DNA of 64,000 nucleotides. It comes from Cymbidium sinense (taxonomy: Eukaryota > Streptophyta > Magnoliopsida > Asparagales > Orchidaceae). The DNA is taken from contig CM038222.1 of the NCBI GenBank assembly GCA_021442155.1, forward strand, positions 56,802,266-56,866,265, written 5' to 3'. A program made the position numbers and the translations under genes. The notes below the pieces were generated by a model. The model saw nothing but the letters and a program-made list of their open reading frames with translations, ran no database searches and was not told the origin of the DNA. This document shows, piece after piece, positions 1-11,150 of this stretch; position 1 is the first letter of the stretch; every line of letters begins with the position of its first letter.

Positions 1-3000
1 GTGCCGCCGACCCGTTTCTCCAGCCCGCAAAGCAATCTCTCCGTCTACCAGCAAAGCCTCCACTCCAGCCAGTAGAATGCGCAATCCTGCTCTCTGGCCC
101 GCGTTCCACGGCCCAATCCCATCGCTGGCCCGTCTCCCGCAAAGCCTCCGCTGCACCCGTGCGACCTCCATGTCCAACTCCTGTCGCACCGTCCCACTGC
201 CTCCGGCCTGCTCTGCAACCAAGCCCTCCACTCCATCACGCGCGTCTCGCAGACTCGCACTCGTGCTCCAGCCCACATCTGCTCGGCCTGTCCTGCATCC
301 GCTCGGCCTGTCATGCGTGCCGTCTCAACCCGCGGCCCACCTCCGCCTACAAGTGCCGCTGCACGCGCTCCGCAGCACCCGTAAGCCCATCCTACCTGCC
401 GGCCCACTTTCACCATTCAGATCCGTTGTTTAATCCCGCAAGCCAGCCCACCAGCCCGCGCAAACCTTCCCCACAGCCAGCTCGTTCGCTCCATAGCCCG
501 CGCTGGCCAGTTCGTTGCACGACTTCTTCCCGCAGCCCTCAACCCGTCTCATTTTCTCGTCAGAATCAAGAAACACGATGATTCTTCTTCGGTTCGCCAA
601 TTTTAGCCCTCACCTTATCAGGGAAGAACGTCGAGGTGTCTTTTTCTTAAGCTTTGGCTTCCTTCCAATTTAGCATCGTCGAGGCAAATTCTTCTTTCGG
701 TTTCGGCATTGCACTCCCGCTTTTCTTTCCAATTTTAAACCTCGTCGCATTTCATACCCAACCTTGTTCCCGGCATCGATGAAAAAAATGAGCGTGGGAT
801 CGTGAATGGATATATATATATATATACATGCTTATATTTCTTCTAGGTTTTAAGCCTTGTCAGAGGCGGAGATGAAAATAGGTTGTGGTGTCGCGACAGC
901 TTCATACGCTCGAGAGGCGTCAAGTAGTAACACCGTTAGATGTTGCACTTAGGCAATCAAAATTTGTCTAATTTCTAGATAGAAAAGGGGAATATATATT
1001 GCATTGTATGTCTTCTTTCAGTCGAAGGCATCGTCGTTCAAGGTGTGACGAGATAATTGTGTGTCGCAGACACCGCTACTCAAGAGGGGCATCGAGTAAG
1101 CCTCGATCACGACTACATGGGGATGATGTTGGGAGGCTACCGAAATTTAGACTAAAATTTAAGACTTAAATAAATTCAAATGGAAATTACCTAAACTTAA
1201 GTCAAATAAAAGAATATATGATAAATATAAAGATAAATGTTAAATCAAAGAGAAATAGGGGGAGAGCCTTTAAAGAAAAGTTTGAAAAGAATAGAACACT
1301 CATTTAAAATGCAAGTAAAATTTGGGGAGGCTAACATTAAACTCACAAACTTTAATAGCAATTCTCTATGGCTTAAAATGAAGCGGTAAAGTGAGTTCTT
1401 TTTTCTTGTAAATTGTTCAAAATTAAACAAGCTCTAATTGGAATTTGGGGGGATTAATACTAAACTCATAACAAACTTGCAGCAAACTTACAGTCTGAAG
1501 AGGAATCCAAATTGGGTTTAATAACTCATATACAAATATGGAGATAATTACTATGATAACTAATAAGCATGAGTAGGGCTAAAGCAATAAACACTGAAAT
1601 CGACATAACTTATCAAAATTATTGTAAATTGAATAAAATCAAGTTGAGAGAATTACAAAAACTCAACAAGTAAACTAAGTGCAAGTAATATGTTAAACTA
1701 TAATCTAATTCAAAATGCCTTCTTCGCCACCGGATCTGCAACTCGTAGTACAAGCAGACAAAAGGTGATACTAAACCAAAATCTACAAAAATCACAGGGC
1801 TTCCTTTGATCAAATTAAAGAATTTTATTCTGATTATGATTTTCAAAATCAATGATTTTATTAATTATATGAAATTAGTTAAGCTATAAACGCTTGCATG
1901 TGCTCGGACATAAAAATTTCAAGTGCAAATTTTAATGTCTAAAAAGGCTGTGTAGGCTAAAGTTGGAATTAGATGAAAATCTGAAATCAATCTCATAACT
2001 CATAAATAAAAATTGCCTAAATTCTTAAATACACCCGTATGGGCCCCAACACTATGCTGAATGCTTAAATTCAAGTGTCTGAGGATGCTGCGCGGGTTAT
2101 TTTTCCATTAAGCTTTAGGGGCAGTGCAGGTTAACAAAACCTAAAACCTATAATAAGAGTTTCAAATCGGTGAAATATATCGGCGATTACGTCATGTGAT
2201 AGTATATCAATCCTCTATTAGTAGCTAAATGAGTTGGCCAGGATCTAAAGCTTAAACATATTCAAATTAATCAATTTTTCAACTCAAATCAAATATCAAT
2301 GAAATTACTTAAATGGAATTTATCATTAAAACTTAAATCAAACTCAATCCATCCTTACGCCTTTGTTTATGGTGGTGACAAAAGAAAACTCAGCTCACAA
2401 AGAGCCAATATCAAATCAAGTATTACCATGTTCACTCAATCAATCTAAATGCTGGTAAGGATGTGTGTCCTCGACTTTTGTGGCGGCCAATAGGCTCCAT
2501 AGATGAAGTAGTTACGACTAGAGTCCTCTGATCGGGTGATTTATCCAGTCAGGCTTCATTATATTATGATCACGACCGTATCTCGTATGCTCCCTAATGA
2601 CTCTGCCCTTTGAGTTGTGAATCATAGGGTAACTTGATAGGGCAAATAGCCCTCTATCAACTAAGGTAGACTTAAGATTGTCTCCTTAAATAAACACCAC
2701 CAGTGCATTTCTTGGATGATGTAACACATGTGTTCGATGAGGATCATACTTAGGGTTGAGTCGACCTCATTCGACTAGTAGACTAGGGACCATTGTCAGA
2801 TGACGGAACCATGAGATCTAGATCGGGCATGTCATCATTCCCCAACCATCCGGTTTAAGCTAAAATGATGAATTTCATAATTTTAAATTTTGAAACTCCA
2901 CATGTTGCTACTATACGCTACACATTTTGTGATTTAATGACTAGCCATAATCGAAAGTTCTCTCTCACTTATTGGGAGAGGTAATTAATTATAGGGGCTT

Positions 3001-3156
3001 ATGCCTATAGGAAACCTGGAACCAGATCTAAAGTCTCCACAAAATGAGGGCAAAATCTCTGGGTAGTGTCTTATATACTATCTCATCTGCCTTCTGAAAA
3101 TTACACTGACACACTTTTAAATCATACTCTCTTCAATTCAATTATTTGGTGAGAGG
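1..3156 (+). mobile_element. LTR of Tat-lineage Ty3/gypsy element, 5'-truncated by window edge
   Basis: The whole stretch aligns by eye with the complete LTRs at 8549-13814 and 43175-48107. It starts in the C-rich segment (about 1-560, strongly GC-rich against an AT-rich background, matching 44600-45060), passes a CT-rich stretch and a short (TA)n at 810-826, then the AT-rich 3' half with the block GGGGTAATTAACTATAGGGG-like near 2975. It stops at GAGAGG (3151-3156), about 25 bp short of the normal GAGCCCACA terminus, and abuts an inverted PBS and inverted LTR. Frames open in the C-rich part are not supported as genes. Confidence 0.8.
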
Positions 3157-3174
3157 TTACCAGTGGAGTTACCA
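3157..3174 (-). other. Degenerate primer binding site, inverted
   Basis: The reverse complement of TTACCAGTGGAGTTACCA matches the PBS at 13821-13838 at 13 of 18 positions. Six bases (3175-3180) separate it from the inverted LTR end TGTGGGCTCC, the same spacing as in the intact copy. It belongs to the minus-oriented element whose LTR follows. Confidence 0.7.
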
Positions 3175-3180
3175 GAAATC

Positions 3181-4790
3181 TGTGGGCTCCAAAAATTTGC
3201 CACCGACCTCTCAATGAATTGAATTGATTGATATTGATGCGTTAGTGTGATTTTGAAAAGGCGGATGGAATAGTAGATAAGACATTACTGAGAGATTTCG
3301 CCCTCATTTTGCGTGGACTTTAGATATGGTTCAGGTTTTTATAGGAGCAAGCCCCTATAGTTAATTACCCCTCTCAATAAGTGAGAGAAAACTTTCAATT
3401 AAGGCTAGTCATTAGATCCCTTAATGTGTAGCGAATAGTACCAGCATATGGAGTATTCATAATTTAGATTATGAAATTCATCTTTCGGTTGGATGGTTGG
3501 GGAATGATGATGTGATCTAGATCCCGTCATCATCACGGCGTCGCGGTCTACTAATGAGGATGTCGTCTGGCCAAGATCCTATCGCAACATGGATTACGCC
3601 ATCCAAGAAATCCTATTTAGTGATGTTATAATAAGACCAAAGTCTACCTTACGGCGGGTTTTGCACAACTATACTATGATTCATAACTCAAAGGGTAGAG
3701 CCATTGGGAAGCATACGTACTATGGTCGTGATAGTAATATAATGGAGCCGGCTCGTCGAGGACTCATAACCGTCATCATCGTGAACTATTAGCCGCAAGA
3801 GGATGCGGACCATCTTCTGATGATTGAGTGAACATAATAGAACTCTTGAATTGACATTGGCTCCTTTAGAAATTTCTTAGTTTCCAGATAACGATTCTTG
3901 AAGGTGGATAGATTGAGTTTAATTTAAATTTTTAATGATGGAGCTTCATTTAAGCCATTTTTAGATTCATATTTAATTTGAGTTAGATTTGATTTAGAAA
4001 TTTGATTAATTTGAATACATTTGGCCTATTGTGTGACAGAAAAGTTTCACTTAAACTTAAGAAAAAATTTTATAAGATGGTGGTAAGACCTGCAATGACT
4101 TATGGTGTAGAATGTTGGCCAATAAAAGAGAAGCATAAGACTAAGTTAAGTGTTACATAGATGAGGATGCTCAGGTGGATGAGTGGATTTACTTAGAGAT
4201 AAAATGCGAAATGAGTATGTTTGGGAAAAAGTTAGAGTAGCTCTAGTGGCACATAAGATTAGAGAGAGTCACCTTAGATGGTTTGGCCACATAAAGCGTC
4301 GACCGTCCGATGACCTAGTTAGGAGAGTAGATGCATTAGATTTGCCTTATGTTAAGAAAGGTAGAGGTAGACCTAAAAAGACTTGGTTAAGATGTATAAA
4401 AAATGATCTTACTATACTTGAATTAAATGAGAATTTGACACATAATAGGACACAATGGAGACGAAGGATTCATGTAGCCGACCCTACTTAGTGAGATAAA
4501 GGCTTATTGTTGTTTGTTGTTAAGAGCTTTATATCATGTCAACTCTGTTTAGCTCCTAACAGAGGATCAGATCTACTGACACATGACAAAATCAACTTCT
4601 CAGATATTTCTTTAATTTGAATTCATTATAATAAATTTTTAGGCTTTGTTAACCCTTGACCCAGTCCTAACACTAAACTGGGAAGCAACCCGCACAGCAT
4701 CCTCAAACACTTAAATTTAAGCATTCAACATAGTGTCAGGGCCCATGCGGTGTATTTAAGAATGTCTTAACTAATGCCTTCTATTCGCTT
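3181..4790 (-). mobile_element. Inverted LTR fragment (3' half of LTR)
   Basis: Reading the minus strand gives the 3' part of the same LTR: the terminus at 3181 (TGTGGGCTCC on plus), the PBS-proximal blocks, then LTR positions back to the equivalent of about 2020 in the first copy. It is tail-to-tail with the LTR at 1-3156, so the two form a long imperfect palindrome. An RTE LINE fragment interrupts it at about 4030-4519. The last bases before 4795 (about 4770-4794) are not assignable; a deletion probably removed the remaining LTR 5' part. Confidence 0.75.
4030..4519 (+). mobile_element. RTE-clade LINE, 3' fragment (RT C-terminal end)
   Basis: Translation from 4035 to the stop at 4489-4491 gives the characteristic C-terminal end of plant RTE reverse transcriptases: a VRPAMTYGVECWP-like block, MRMLRWM, LRWFGHIKRRP, GRGRPKKTW and a WRRRIHVADP ending. 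In-frame stops at about 4159 and 4195 show it is dead. The sequence ends in TTGTTGTTTGTTGTT (4505-4519), the usual RTE 3' tail. It is 5'-truncated and sits inside the inverted LTR: the LTR sequence GATTAATTTGAATAC on the left resumes as TAAGAGCTTTATATC on the right. Confidence 0.85.
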
Positions 4791-4951
4791 GTATGATGTG
4801 TTATGAATCTGTTGGGGATTGGATTCTCTTTCCATCTTTGGCTAGTCGAATTTGAGCTATAGTAGCAGTAAAGCACGATAAAAATTGAAATATAAAATCA
4901 ATTGTCAGCGAAACTAAATCTAAGCTAATTATGTCATTATGACTAATCTGC

Positions 4952-5218
4952 TTGTTCGTTATATCGATGAATCTTCATAACATAATGTTTATCATGCAAC
5001 TAGATCACGGAGCCAACATCCATCTGGCTAATGCAGTAATCAATACTGGAGATGCTGGAACTACCATTCAATTTGGTAGTGTAGACTTCCCAACCATTAT
5101 TGTTGCAAATAATCCTCTACCTGAACCAACTGCATATTCTACGTACCAACCTGTGCAGTGGAAAAAGACTATTGGAATGGCTACTACTGCTACTGAAGTT
5201 CCTCAAAAGAGAACCTAA
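4952..5218 (+). CDS. Retrotransposon leader ORF (unit A, deleted element)
   Basis: A small ORF of about 88 codons in the 5' leader, upstream of where gag would lie. Its core (residues about 16-52, containing HGANIHLANA and TTIQFGSVDFPTI) is found again at 14181-14378, 40733-40957 and 48369-48707 in the same leader position. I do not recognise the family and see no catalytic motif or membrane segment. The start is uncertain because the upstream part (MFVISMNL...) is not shared by the 14181 copy, which begins MDLQSTP. It is either a short leader protein or the N-terminal remnant of a longer upstream ORF. Confidence 0.45.
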   Translation: MFVISMNLHNIMFIMQLDHGANIHLANAVINTGDAGTTIQFGSVDFPTIIVANNPLPEPTAYSTYQPVQWKKTIGMATTATEVPQKRT

Positions 5219-6339
5219 GTGTTCAAAAGATTGGGTCATTCTTAGGTGCCAGTCATGAAAAGAGCAGTCACGACACAAAAATTTTCAGTCATACCTGTGA
5301 ATGCGATAATTCTGCCAATTGAACCTTTCACACTAGGAAGGCATGATGTTGAAGCCTCCTCTTACGGAAAACCTAACTCAAAGCGGCGGAGAAAGAATAA
5401 ATCGAAGTTGGAGCTCATCGCTCTCACGGTCATCTATTACACAACCAGGCACATCACCCTTTAGAAGAAATAACCTAAACTCTATTTATTCGAGTATATA
5501 GAGTCCTAAAGGTTGTAAAATAAAAGGTCTTATGAAGAAAAGATATCAAATGCCAATTACCAAAGAAGGTGAGAATGCTTCATTACAAAAGCTACCATCA
5601 GTGGTAGTAAGAACTCATGATCGTTCTAAGCGAGCCCTGCATGGTGAACATTGGGGTGTGACACCTGAACCGCATATCCAAGAATCCTCCACCGAAAGGT
5701 CCTGATAAATAGGAAAATAAATATAGAGGCCAAAGCCTCGAGAAGAAGTTGCGACATAGAAGCTTCTTCACCAGGAAGTAATCTAACCCAGAGACATTAG
5801 GGAAAGAGAAATAGTGAACTATGTGCTCAACAGTCATTGTTCAAGTAGAAATTGTACAACCAGCTGTGAACCAAAAGCGAGTGTTCCAACCCATAACATA
5901 TTTGATAACTTAAGATGAGTAAAGCGGAACAACTCTACTGATCAAATCAAACAGTTCTTATGGACCCGACAACATTAAGTTCCAGCTTCTCCAATGAGGA
6001 AACTCAAAATTGTGTATGCAAGAGTGCATCGGGTCCTCAAAGTTGCTAAGGAGAAATGACTAATAAAAGGATAATATGAAGGTCATGTCATCAGGTAGGC
6101 TAGAGTTGCTCCTTCAGAGAAACCTCATCCTATAACCCTAACAAGATGTCTATTAATTCAAGTCCCATACGGTGAGCATTGATGCATGACACTTGGACCA
6201 AAAGTCCAAGAATCCATCGTCGAAAGGTCCCAGCAAATAGGTGAGCAAATTTAGAAGCCAAAATCTCGAAGCAAAATTGCCTTACAAAAAGACAACGACG
6301 TGACATCTAAACCGTACGCCCACAAAATCCATTCTTTAT

Positions 6340-6756
6340 GTGCAACTATTTGGAGATGAAATAGTCTTGCCACTTGAAGTTGAATTACCTTCACTCCAAA
6401 TAGCCATCCAATACAATCTCACCCAAGATGAGAATGTCCATCTATGGATGGAAGAGCTTGATACAATTGATGTGGTCAGGCTCCAAGCCCAACAAAATTT
6501 AAAAGTTTATCGAGCAAGGATGTCCAAAGTATTCTCAATCATATGGTGCATCCTTGAGCTTTTCAAAAAGGAGAATTGGTCTTGGTGCTAAGAATGCTAA
6601 TTATTCATAATCGAAAATTTGGTGGCAAATTTGAGCCTAATTGGGAAGGCCCTTTTATCATTGAAAAAGTGTATTAAGTAGGGGCATACCAACTCATCAA
6701 CCTAAAGGGTGAAAGACCAATGTCGCCAATTAATGGTCGATACTTAAAAAAGTATT
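6340..6756 (+). pseudogene. Integrase C-terminal remnant
   Basis: Residues LPLEVELPSLQIAIQYNL and the following EELDTIDVVRLQAQQNLKVYRARM correspond to the end of the Tat integrase, seen again at about 21100-21250. A stop at 6589-6591 and a frame change follow; the final block (PFIIEKVY, GAYQLINLKGERP, NGRYLKKYY) is readable up to about 6756. The catalytic core is absent. It lies just upstream of the 3' untranslated repeats, the expected place for the end of pol. Confidence 0.75.
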
Positions 6757-8536
6757 ATATATGATGACCACATTCTTGAGGTATAATAGAAATCCCCTTA
6801 CAAGACATGGGTATTTCTTTTAGTATATCTATTTAGGTCGACATCGTGCTTCATGCCGAGATCCCTAAATAAATATACTCCATATGAAGAAATTTTTCGT
6901 GAAAATTCCCCTATTACACAGGGGGCATTTTTAAATTTGTATATATAGATGAAATCAATGTTGCATGTTAAAATCCCCTTTAGAGTATATCAATTCAAAT
7001 ATTGATATATTTATGTATTTTCATCTTGAAAATTCTCCTAAATGTACTTTAAAATTCCCACAAGGAGGTATTTTTTTTTAGTTTATGTTTAGTTTATTTG
7101 AGTCGACATTGTGCTATAAGATGAGATCCTTGAATATATGCTGATTCAGATTCACATCGAGCTTTATGCCAAAATCCCTGAATATATCCATAATTATCAA
7201 TGTTAAGTTGCATGTTCTTGCAAGAACAAAAAGAATATATTTCTCTGCATGAAAAGATAGCGTTAAATGTCAAGAAATTTATCTCTCAGATTTGCCAAAA
7301 TTCTAGAAATCAAGTCAGAAGAACTCCTGATTTTAGAAGCTTCAATCAACTGAGTTGAAAAAATATCAACCTCTACATCCTGAAGTCTAGGACACGAATG
7401 GGTTCTAAAGGTCGAACTCAACAAATTGGTCGAGTTGCTCACGCTCTCCTCACTCAATAAGCCACGAGAAAAGGCCACAGTGAAAGAGCCCCCATTCGTC
7501 ATTCTGATGACAAAATCACAAACCCACTATAGCTTAAGTTGAAGATTCGAGTAGGTTCTAAAGGTCGAACTCAATAAGCCCAAATATGATCAAGTTGTTG
7601 ACGCTCTTCTCACTCAACAAGCCATAAGAAAAAGTCACAGTGAAAGAGCCCTTGCTCGTCAGTCCAATGACGATGGTTGTTCAATCTCAAATCAAATCCA
7701 ACTTAGTGATTACAAGCAACTAGGATCTAATAGATCTTTCTACTTGATCGATAGATCAAGACAATCTGAGAAAATGCTCAATTCAGGGCTGCCTCAAATT
7801 AATCTTCATATTACCTGCAAAGTGATATTTCAATATATTCTCAAATGATATGAACAAGCTCTAAACACAGATTAAAGCCAATTTCCTCATCGAGTCCATC
7901 AAAGCAGAAAGCACAGGATCGAGGAAGCAATTCCATAGTTCAAACAAAGTCGATGGCTGAACTAAAGAAATTTTGTGGTTATTCAGTCTGGTAAAGTACA
8001 CGTTGCTAGACTAATAACTCAACATTGACCCTATATAAGCCAGAAGGCTGGTCATCTGTATGTACCCTCCAACGAATCTATCAAAGTAGTAAACACAGGG
8101 TTCATGGCGTGCATACACTTCTTGACAAGTCAATATGGACAAATCAGGTCAGTCTTTCATCAACTCCGTCAAGCTCAAAGCTAGTATAGAAGGAATTTCA
8201 AATCAGACCAAGCATGGATAAACCAATTCTTCCATCAAACCCAACCCAGCACAAAGCTAGGGTAGGAGGAAACTCAAATTTGCAATGACATAAAAGAAAG
8301 AGATCTTCAACAAAGCCATTAAAGCTGATAGTTGATGGTGTAAGAACTCTTATCAATCCGACAAATTGATTCTGAAAAATTAGTCAAGCCCATCATTTAG
8401 CATGTCCGAATAAAAGATACTAATGACAAATCTTGCTCAAAGTAGCTACCAATGAAGTGATCCAAGTTCTATGATCAGCCCAAAGGGTCAACCAATTTTT
8501 AACAAACATGACTCTCTTCATGCATGAATCACATTT
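6757..8536 (+). repeat. 3' untranslated region of the element, with internal direct repeats
   Basis: Non-coding. It holds three diverged copies of a motif like GTCGACATCGTGCTTCATGC followed by CCCTAAATATAT (about 6836, 7094, 7155), each near a GGGGGCATTTTTA-type purine-rich run, and two copies of a roughly 150-bp unit (about 7396-7520 and 7545-7670; GGTTCTAAAGGTCGAACTCA ... GAAAGAGCCCC). The same arrangement is at 21540-22440. Confidence 0.7.
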
Positions 8537-8548
8537 ATTGGGGGCATT
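8537..8548 (+). other. Polypurine tract before LTR
   Basis: ATTGGGGGCATT immediately precedes the LTR start TGTTGACC. The same arrangement (ATTGGGGGGCATT then TGTTGACC) is at 43163-43175. This is where plus-strand DNA synthesis is primed in LTR retrotransposons. Confidence 0.7.
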
Positions 8549-8599
8549 TGTTGACCTCCATATGTGTGCCATAAGTCAAAGTTAAGCCTACAAATCGAA

Positions 8600-10030
8600 T
8601 TCAACAGACTTCAGAGGTGATAGTGCGCAAATCGAGGCTGAAAATGCACTGGATATCATTGAAAATGATCGAAAAGACCTCCGATCGGCAAATGGAATTT
8701 TTTGTCGTGTTCAAAACATCGAAATTGATCAAAATATAAATATTGCAAAATCTAACGAGTAATTGATTAAGTACTTGAGCTATCAAAGTGTCGACGCTCA
8801 TATCGGAGTCGAGCAGCTACGATAGTATCTGAATGACCTCTATTCATGAAATTGATCATGTCGTTAGACTTGAAACACAGAAAACTATCAAATGAGGCCA
8901 TCCGCACTCAAATCAGACAAGTATGTGCAAATGTCGAATGATTTAAAGTGATAGCATGTAAATTGAGGCCAAAATGCACTGGACGTCACTGAAAATGGTT
9001 GAAAAGACCTCCGATCAACGAACAGACTTTGTCGTCGTGCTCAAAACATTGAAATCAATTGAAATATAAATATTGCAAAATCTAACGAGCAATTAATTCG
9101 AAGCTATCAAAGTGTCGCGCATATTGTTGGAAACAATGTCATAATAACCTCCGTTAAAGAAATTGATCATGCCGTTAGACTCAAAACATCGAAAACTATC
9201 AAATGAGACCATCCACGCTCAAATTAGATGAGTTTGTACAAATGCTAAATGATTTGAAGTGATAGTGCGCAAATCGAGGTTAAAATGCACTAGACGTAAC
9301 TAAAAATGGTCGAACGACCTTCGACCAATGAACGAACTTCATCGTTGCATTCAGAACATTGAAATTAATTGAAATATAAATATTGTAAAAATCTAATGAG
9401 CAATTGATTAAGTGCTCGAGCTATCAAAGTGTCGACGTCCATATAGAGTCGGGAAGCTATGATAATGTCCGAACGACCTTAGTTAAAGAAATTGATCATG
9501 TCGTTAGACTCAAAATATCAAAAACTATCAAATGAGACCATCGGTGCTCAAATTGGATGAGTCTGTGCAAATACCAAATGATTTGAAGTGACAACATGCA
9601 AATCGAGACCAAAATGCACTAGACGTCACTGAAAATAATCGAAATAACCTTTGATCGACAAACGGACTTCACCATCATGTTTAGAACATCAAAATAAGTT
9701 AGAATATAAATATTACATAACCTGGCGATCAACCGATCAAGCGATCGAGTTGTCAATGCGCTTGCATGCATATCGAGATTAGGAGGTACCCACTTAAATC
9801 AAACAACCTCCATTCACGAAATTGATTGTGCCGCTAGCTTCAAAATATCGAAATCTATCAAGTAAGACTATTCACACTCAATTTAGATGAGTATGTAAGA
9901 AAATTGAGCGATCGAAAGTGGCGACGCACATTTTGAGCTGAAATGGACTCAATTTGACGTCGACTTGAACAAAACGGCCTCTGATCGTGAAAGGGACAGC
10001 GTTGTTGCGTTTGGAACATCGAAATAACCT
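8600..10030 (+). repeat. ~325-bp tandem array in LTR 5' part, about 4.3 units
   Basis: The landmark GAGGCNNAAATGCACTNGA recurs at about 8630, 8952, 9273 and 9602, with a diverged version (TTGAGCTGAAATGGACTCAA) at 9932, giving spacings of 322, 321, 329 and 330 bp. Each unit has two diverged halves: one around CCTCCGATCNACGAACGGAC and one around CCTCCGTTCATGAAATTGATC, both followed by an AAAACATCGAAA-like block. This suggests a dimer of about 160-bp monomers. Homologous arrays lie at 22862-23630, 43220-44230 and, inverted, 39740-40470. Confidence 0.85.
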
Positions 10031-11028
10031 TAAATTGATATATATAGTTATTATCTAATCACATTAGCATATAACTCAATTTAAAGATGATTACTTAATT
10101 TTAAAATTAACTTAAAATCTCTGAATCCCTTTAACCCATGCTTAACCATTCCTCCCCACCCTCCATTTTATTTTTTAGTTTTTTTGTCAACCACAAAAAA
10201 AGAAAAAAGGGTAACGCTTCCTCTCTCCCTTCATTTTCAACAGTTCCTCTTCTCTTCTCCTCATTTTTCACGCTCTCCAAAATTTTCCTCTCTTCACTTT
10301 TTTTGCCATCGCTAAAACCCACTATGCATCGACTGGAACAAAATTATGTCGCTCGTTTCTCCGCTCTCAAAACAATCTGTCATCTCGTAAGCCTCAAACA
10401 TGCTCCGGTCCATCCCATCTCGGCTCTCCAGAACCTCGTGAATCTGACCTCCTTTCTCAACTCTGTGCGCATCACTATCTCAGACTCCATATAAGCACCG
10501 CCGCTGATCCCACATGCTTGCACCGTTCTCAGATCCTCGGCTGTCCCACCATCATCTCAACTCGGGCCCTCCTCCACTGCTTTTAGCTGCATCTGCCGAC
10601 TCAGTGCCATTCACCTACGCCCGCTTTCACCATTGATCTGGCTGTCATGCCACAAGCCACCATTGCGACTTCTTCCCCGACCTCAACCGTCTCATTTTCC
10701 CTTCATCGTGAGAAGAACATCATGTCATGGTGATTTCTCTTCTTCTTGTTGCACTTCTCCAAGCCTTCAACGCCTGGGAAGAACATCATCGGTAATTCTT
10801 CTCTTTTCGTGTCACCTCGCTTTGGCCTTCCAACTTTCACTTCGCGGCAAACTGAGGAAGAACATCATCAAGAGCCAAATTCTTCTTTTGGTTTTCGGCA
10901 TTGCACTCTGGCTTTAGCCTTTCAATTTTTTCTTTTCCGCAAACCTCGCGTTCCTTGCATACCCAACCTTGTTTGTCGAGCATTACAGGGCACCAAAAAA
11001 TGAGTCAGAACATGTGGGATCTATGAAT

Positions 11029-11150
<122 letters not shown>

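Larger units (their letters stand above)
4795..8548 (+). mobile_element. Deleted (non-autonomous) interior of Tat-lineage element, unit A
   Basis: It starts with the spacer GATGTG and a degenerate PBS at 4801-4818 (12 of 18 matches to 13821-13838). The leader region follows, and at about 6330 it joins directly to the C-terminal end of integrase; gag, protease, RT and RNase H are missing. The 3' untranslated repeats and a polypurine tract end it immediately before the LTR at 8549. A homologous deleted interior is at 40534-43174 in the duplicated unit, with a further deletion there. Confidence 0.75.

Noticed and set aside
77..581. Overlapping Pro/Arg/Ser-rich ORFs on both strands as genes
   Set aside because: They lie in the C-rich part of an LTR, are open in several frames because of base composition, and have no recognisable domain.
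3589..3792. 67-codon ORF
   Set aside because: It is the reverse complement of LTR sequence; the same LTR part elsewhere has stops in this frame.
8600..10030. Tandem array considered as a CRISPR-like array
   Set aside because: Units are about 325 bp without short repeats and unique spacers, and no cas gene exists; the DNA is plant.
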